From positions 1 through 9,364 of the forward strand of contig JAJYPA010000300.1 of assembly GCA_021795795.1 (NCBI GenBank): a DNA stretch of 9,364 nucleotides. The letters are read 5' to 3'. The notes beneath the pieces are model-generated. The model was not told the DNA's origin, did not search any database, and saw only the letters and a list, made by a program, of their open reading frames with translations. The position numbers were made by a program, and so were the translations under genes. The stretch's first letter is position 1. Every line of letters begins with the position of its first letter. This document shows positions 6,127 to 9,364 of the stretch, piece after piece. This DNA comes from Pseudomonadota bacterium. Lineage in GTDB: Bacteria > Pseudomonadota > Gammaproteobacteria > Halothiobacillales > Halothiobacillaceae.

Positions 6127-7515
6127 CTACTCCAGCCTCCTTCTCTTTTTCTCCCGGACTCGTCGTGTCAGATCTTCGGTAGGCGTGCCAGCACGATCCA
6201 GCACGCGCATTGTCGGCTCCACCTCAAGCCGCCCCTGCTGGACATCGGTCATCAACAGGTTGATCTCCTTCAGCGTATTTTTGATCTGCATACTGGCGCC
6301 GCGGGCGTGTTCGTACCCAAACTCCTTTTTCATGACCTTCGCAACGGTGTTACCAGCATCAAGCTTGTTCAGTGAATTTGCCGTGATCGCGATACCTTTC
6401 TCTGTGATTTTCCAGGAGAATAGGTGCTCGTTGTCAATGAGCGTGCGATATGTAGCATAGTTCAGGTCATTAAGATGGGCACCTGCAATAACTGGCAGAT
6501 CTGCAAGATATTTATTGCCGGTAACAGCTTCACCATCCATTTCCTTGGCAATCATTATTTCCTCTGGAGTTTTTTTGTTACTGAGCGCGTCCGAGTAGCC
6601 CGCACCAACATGCCCGGACACGTTGACTGTGACCTTTTTCACATTCTCCTCTATAGGTGTTGCCCGCACATCGTCATCTACATGTGCAATCGCCACTCCT
6701 GCATAATCTGGCCGCGCAGCGGTGACGGGGATCACTAAATGCTGCAAAGCCAGCTCCGCTTTTCCATTATCCTTGTCCTTTCTGTTGGTCGACAACCCAC
6801 CACCAGCCGCAATCGCAACAGCGTCATCCATCTCAATTGATCCCTTGTGTCCCTGTTCCAAAATGTCACCAAAAACAGATTTCTTGAAAAGCGCCACCGC
6901 ACGCCCCATGTCACCTTCCCCTTCGATCGCGCACCCGATAAAGATTGAACGCGCCTTGGCGAGGCCATCCACCCGACCGCCATCAATGGTGGCGTACATA
7001 CTGGCGGCCTTATCGAAAGTTTTACTGTATTCCCCGAAAAGGGACGGAGAAATGGCCGCCACACGCTGATCTATCTCCGGCAATTCAGCTTTGATCTGTT
7101 GGGTATACTGCAGCATGACGGCACGACGCATGCGGTCATCGGTGGCATCCATGGCGGCAAATTTGTCTGCTGATTGCCGCAACATATGCGCATCCTGCCG
7201 CGCCTCTTTTTTGAGGTCGCCAGTAAGATGTTTAGCGTCTGCGTCACGCTCCGCAGCCCGTACCCGCTTCATCTCCGGAATGCCCTGAGCGATTTCATCC
7301 AGGTCATGGCGGATATCATCCATACTCTTCCCGAGAGCGTAATGCGCAATGTCGAGCGTTGTGTATATTTCATCCATTCTTTCCTGCGAAAACCCCTTCA
7401 CAGGGGGGAAATCACTGGCCCATCGAGCTCGACGGGCCTCTATGATCGCGGAGTCCGCCTCAATGGGCGATGGCGCAGTAAAAACAGGCTTATTTTCTGG
7501 ATGTTCGGTTTCCAT
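6127..7515 (-). CDS. Large hypothetical protein, 462 aa
   Basis: The family is not recognised. The N-terminus (1-40) is Pro/Glu-rich and probably flexible. Residues 65-150 form long charged helices (for example MKRVRAAERDADAKHL, 82-97) that may be a coiled coil. A glycine-rich spot AIAAGGGLSTNRKDKDNGK (234-252) is not a standard P-loop. The segment 285-345 is more beta-like, and 380-440 is helical again. The C-terminus is strongly basic (TRRVREKKRRRLE, 450-462), fit for nucleic acid or acidic partner binding. No signal peptide or membrane segment is seen. The ATG at 7515 is preceded by AAGGAGCGAGAACT. It lies 15 bases after the 238-aa gene, so the two are surely co-transcribed and may form a functional pair. 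It is the last gene before the 244-base gap. Confidence 0.85.
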   Translation of the reverse strand: METEHPENKPVFTAPSPIEADSAIIEARRARWASDFPPVKGFSQERMDEIYTTLDIAHYALGKSMDDIRHDLDEIAQGIPEMKRVRAAERDADAKHLTGDLKKEARQDAHMLRQSADKFAAMDATDDRMRRAVMLQYTQQIKAELPEIDQRVAAISPSLFGEYSKTFDKAASMYATIDGGRVDGLAKARSIFIGCAIEGEGDMGRAVALFKKSVFGDILEQGHKGSIEMDDAVAIAAGGGLSTNRKDKDNGKAELALQHLVIPVTAARPDYAGVAIAHVDDDVRATPIEENVKKVTVNVSGHVGAGYSDALSNKKTPEEIMIAKEMDGEAVTGNKYLADLPVIAGAHLNDLNYATYRTLIDNEHLFSWKITEKGIAITANSLNKLDAGNTVAKVMKKEFGYEHARGASMQIKNTLKEINLLMTDVQQGRLEVEPTMRVLDRAGTPTEDLTRRVREKKRRRLE

Positions 7516-7530
7516 AGTTCTCGCTCCTTC

Positions 7531-8247
7531 TTACTTTTCTACGGACAAAAGGGTCGCTTCATCGCGTACACCCTTTATAAAGGCCACCTCACCTGCCTTG
7601 CCGATAACCCATCGCGCCAGATGCTCGTCGTCAGCCGCAAGTTGCCGTGTCAGCCAGTCGCCATAGGCGTGCAGGACTTCCAAACCCAGAACCTCAAGAG
7701 TATCCCCTTCGTAGGGCTGAACATCTGGCGCGTGCCGCTCGATACGGTCCACCAGCACCGGAATCAGATTCGAAAGCATGCTGGCGATACCGATCTCCAT
7801 GCTGTGATGAATGAAAGCCGCAGGGGGAATATGGATGGCTGCGAATTGTTGGTTAGTGCCCCACAAATCCTCATCCAGCACCCCGAGATCAGAGCGTCGG
7901 GTTTGCCCCAGCACTGGATTCGGACCGGTATAGGCCGCGCCGCCACCCCTCTGCTCTGCCTTACGCATGTGGATCATCCCCGCAGCCGCCAGGTGCCGGT
8001 AGTCCTGCTGGTCCAGCGACTTCAGCCAGCTTGCCAGGACCAAAAGATACTGGGTGACGAACTGCCCGTATATTTTGTGTGCCACATTCCTTCCCTGCTG
8101 GCCGCTTTTGGAGACAGACGTATCCAGCACACCGGCGAATACTTCCCCCACCCCCGCCATATTGTCCGCTGTGGTGATCTCAAAAATGCGATCCAGGAAC
8201 TGTGCCTTGTCCATGCGCAGGGCTTTGATGTTGACCTGATTCCCCAT
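7531..8247 (-). CDS. Hypothetical 238-aa protein
   Basis: The family is not recognised. The protein looks globular and soluble. Helical stretches occur at 15-45, 55-98 (with the hydrophobic QYLLVLASWL, 66-75) and 150-172 (GIASMLSNLIPVLVDRIE). A Gly-rich turn RGGGAAYTGPNP lies at 100-111. There is no cysteine and no known catalytic motif. The ATG at 8247 has a strong AAGGAGG site six bases upstream, overlapping the end of the lipoprotein gene. Spacing is 11 bases to the lipoprotein gene and 15 bases to the 462-aa gene, so it belongs to the traG-side transcript. A 369-codon frame runs on the opposite strand here but is rich in His, Arg, Leu and Cys, as expected of an antisense shadow. Confidence 0.85.
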   Translation of the reverse strand: MGNQVNIKALRMDKAQFLDRIFEITTADNMAGVGEVFAGVLDTSVSKSGQQGRNVAHKIYGQFVTQYLLVLASWLKSLDQQDYRHLAAAGMIHMRKAEQRGGGAAYTGPNPVLGQTRRSDLGVLDEDLWGTNQQFAAIHIPPAAFIHHSMEIGIASMLSNLIPVLVDRIERHAPDVQPYEGDTLEVLGLEVLHAYGDWLTRQLAADDEHLARWVIGKAGEVAFIKGVRDEATLLSVEK

Positions 8248-8258
8248 CGTTTTCCTCC

Positions 8259-8588
8259 TTACTTGCTCAACGGGCTAAACTGACTGAGATTGCCGAGATT
8301 CACCTTGCTCCCGGTCCCCATAGCGTTCTGGCTTGGAGTCGGAGGCGCCAGGAATGTGTTCATCTCATCCTGGCTCAACGCCTGGATCGCCGCGCCGCAC
8401 GTTTTGTTGATGCTCGTGCCGGTCTCGTGCTTCTTGCACCAGGCAAGTTGCTTGTTCAGCGCCTTCTTGTGCGTGACGAAGTAGTGGGTGTGATGCCCTG
8501 AATAAGGACCCTCATGCTTTCCACAACCAGCCAGACCCAGCGCCAAAGCGCCACTCATTACCACCATGATTATGTGTTTCTTGTTCAC
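8259..8588 (-). CDS. Small lipoprotein resembling EexN/TrbK entry-exclusion proteins
   Basis: A 109-aa protein with a lipoprotein signal: VNKKH, a hydrophobic stretch to residue 20, and lipobox LAGC with lipidated C22. The mature part has HYFVTHKKALNKQLAWC, then a second Cys (C51 and C64) in NKTCGAAIQAL. This spacing (Tyr-Phe, His, Leu, Cys, Cys, Ala) resembles EexN-type lipoproteins, which sit in the envelope of donor cells and block entry of the same element. The family match is by eye. The start chosen is GTG at 8588 because AAGGAGAG lies four bases upstream and the signal peptide begins there with Asn-Lys-Lys. A longer ATG frame from 8645 would include the hairpin and spoil the signal peptide. 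The likely location is the inner or outer membrane facing the periplasm. It follows traG by 88 bases. Confidence 0.75.
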   Translation of the reverse strand: MNKKHIIMVVMSGALALGLAGCGKHEGPYSGHHTHYFVTHKKALNKQLAWCKKHETGTSINKTCGAAIQALSQDEMNTFLAPPTPSQNAMGTGSKVNLGNLSQFSPLSK

Positions 8589-8608
8589 CGTACTCTCCTT
8601 TTCAAACC

Positions 8609-8640
8609 GTATGAGGACTGGCACCATTGCCCCCTCATAC
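8609..8640. repeat. Perfect 8-bp inverted repeat before the lipoprotein gene
   Basis: GTATGAGG (8609-8616) and CCTCATAC (8633-8640) are perfect inverted copies 16 bases apart. Inside them GGCA and TGCC form a further 4-bp stem around CCAT, so a branched-free hairpin with an internal loop is likely. In the minus-strand transcript it ends about eight bases before the AAGGAG of the lipoprotein gene. The base run after it is GGTTTG, not a T-tract, so it is a poor intrinsic terminator. It could attenuate or protect the transcript, or be a protein-binding palindrome. Confidence 0.6.
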
Positions 8641-8676
8641 CCCATGCACCGGGCGGGAAGCGGTCTCTAACTGCCG

Positions 8677-9364
8677 CTATGTAATGGAGATCGCCAGTGT
8701 TTCCATGCTGTCTCCCCCAAGCATCCTGTCGGCTGCAGCCATCGCTTCGGCCAATGCCTCCCGCATTTGATCCGATGCCGCCGATTCTCCGTCCCTTTCT
8801 TCTGATATAGCATCGCTTTCGTAATCTTGTGTATCGTCATCAGGCTGGGTAAGTGCGGCAGATTCCGCAGCGGCGTCAGGATCGTCGTGCATACCAACAT
8901 CCAAACTATCCAGCGCGTTACCTTCAACAACCTTCACAACGCCTTGGTCCTGCTCAGCCAATGCCTTATCCATGACTTTATTCATGTTCTCGGTCATCAC
9001 ACTGACCACGGCATCACCAAAATCGACCGTGGGGATGCTGGCGGATACCTGACTGGGCGCGTCATCCGGAATGACTGTTGCCTTATCCCCAGGCATGATT
9101 TTCGACCGTGCGGAAAACACCGGATCCAAAAAATACAGGATCTGCTGCCCGTAGATAGGGGCACCGCCAGCAGCCAGGATCACCATGTCGCCCGCCACTG
9201 TGATTTTACCCTGGGCGTCCTTCACCGGGCCTTTCAGACGCATCACCTCGTCGGGGGTCAGCAATTCACGGGCCTGATACTGTAGGCCGCCACTCATGCC
9301 CGTCTGGTAGGGCATGACATTGCCACCCGCGTAGGAAATGCTGGTGTTTTCCGTGGTGATGGTG
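8677..9364 (-). CDS. traG: TraG/VirD4-type conjugative coupling protein, C-terminal part
   Basis: The gene enters from the right edge; 228 residues are visible and the frame is open to position 9364, so an internal ATG at 9315 is not the true start. Coupling proteins are inner-membrane ATPases that bring the relaxase-DNA complex to the type IV channel. The visible part holds the family's end region: YQARELLTPDEVMRL, then a GDMVILAAGGAPIYG segment and QILYFLDPVFSARSKI. The Walker motifs lie outside the window. After this conserved block there are about 140 further residues, with an acidic stretch (DDPDAAAES and DDDTQDYESDAISEERD) and an Ala/Met-rich helix near the end. The tail may contact relaxosome proteins, as acidic tails do in some coupling proteins. 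The stop is TAG at 8677-8679. Confidence 0.87.
   Translation of the reverse strand, partial: TITTENTSISYAGGNVMPYQTGMSGGLQYQARELLTPDEVMRLKGPVKDAQGKITVAGDMVILAAGGAPIYGQQILYFLDPVFSARSKIMPGDKATVIPDDAPSQVSASIPTVDFGDAVVSVMTENMNKVMDKALAEQDQGVVKVVEGNALDSLDVGMHDDPDAAAESAALTQPDDDTQDYESDAISEERDGESAASDQMREALAEAMAAADRMLGGDSMETLAISIT

Noticed and set aside
7174..8283. 369-codon open frame on the plus strand
   Set aside because: It lies antisense to two genes with strong ribosome binding sites. Its composition (many His, Arg, Leu, Cys) is typical of a shadow frame, and I see no convincing site before its ATG.
8589..8645. ATG start at 8645 for the lipoprotein
   Set aside because: It would place 19 residues before the signal peptide and include the inverted repeat. 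The GTG at 8588 has the ribosome binding site.
8723..8728. ATCCTG resembling the IncP nic core (also at 7192 and 8367)
   Set aside because: All copies are inside coding sequence, without the flanking inverted repeat expected of an origin of transfer, and no relaxase gene is in the window.

Overview
The window is a stretch of a conjugative element (plasmid or integrative conjugative element) from a Gram-negative bacterium, most likely a proteobacterium. Three proteins support this: the C-terminal part of a TraG/VirD4-type coupling protein at the right edge, a TrbB/VirB11-type secretion ATPase at the left edge, and a conjugation-type topoisomerase III (TopB, comparable in role to TraE of IncP plasmids) between them. 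A small lipoprotein resembling the EexN/TrbK entry-exclusion family follows traG. The species cannot be named from the sequence.

All supported genes lie on the minus strand, so transcription runs from position 9364 toward 1. In that order they are: traG 3' part (8677-9364); entry-exclusion-like lipoprotein (8259-8588); unknown 238-aa protein (7531-8247); unknown 462-aa protein (6127-7515); a 244-base AT-rich gap with a 10-bp tandem repeat and a possible promoter; unknown 496-aa protein (4392-5882); unknown 109-aa protein whose start shares a base with the previous stop; unknown 94-aa protein (3743-4027); topB (1730-3715); very acidic 68-aa protein (1471-1677); overlapping 138-aa protein (1068-1484); trbB (66-1022); and the first 23 codons of another gene that overlaps trbB by 4 bases.

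Most spacings are short or negative and nearly every gene has a purine-rich ribosome binding site, so this looks like one or two long transfer operons. The only sizeable gap is 5883-6126, which may hold an internal promoter. Inferred roles: TraG couples the relaxosome to the mating channel, TrbB powers the channel, TopB handles DNA topology during or after transfer, and the lipoprotein may block redundant entry. In IncP/Tn4371-like systems traG and trbB are often close together. Here eight complete genes separate them, and six of these have no function I can recognise. That unknown block is the most interesting part of the window. No RNA genes, CRISPR arrays, insertion sequences or convincing intrinsic terminators were seen.
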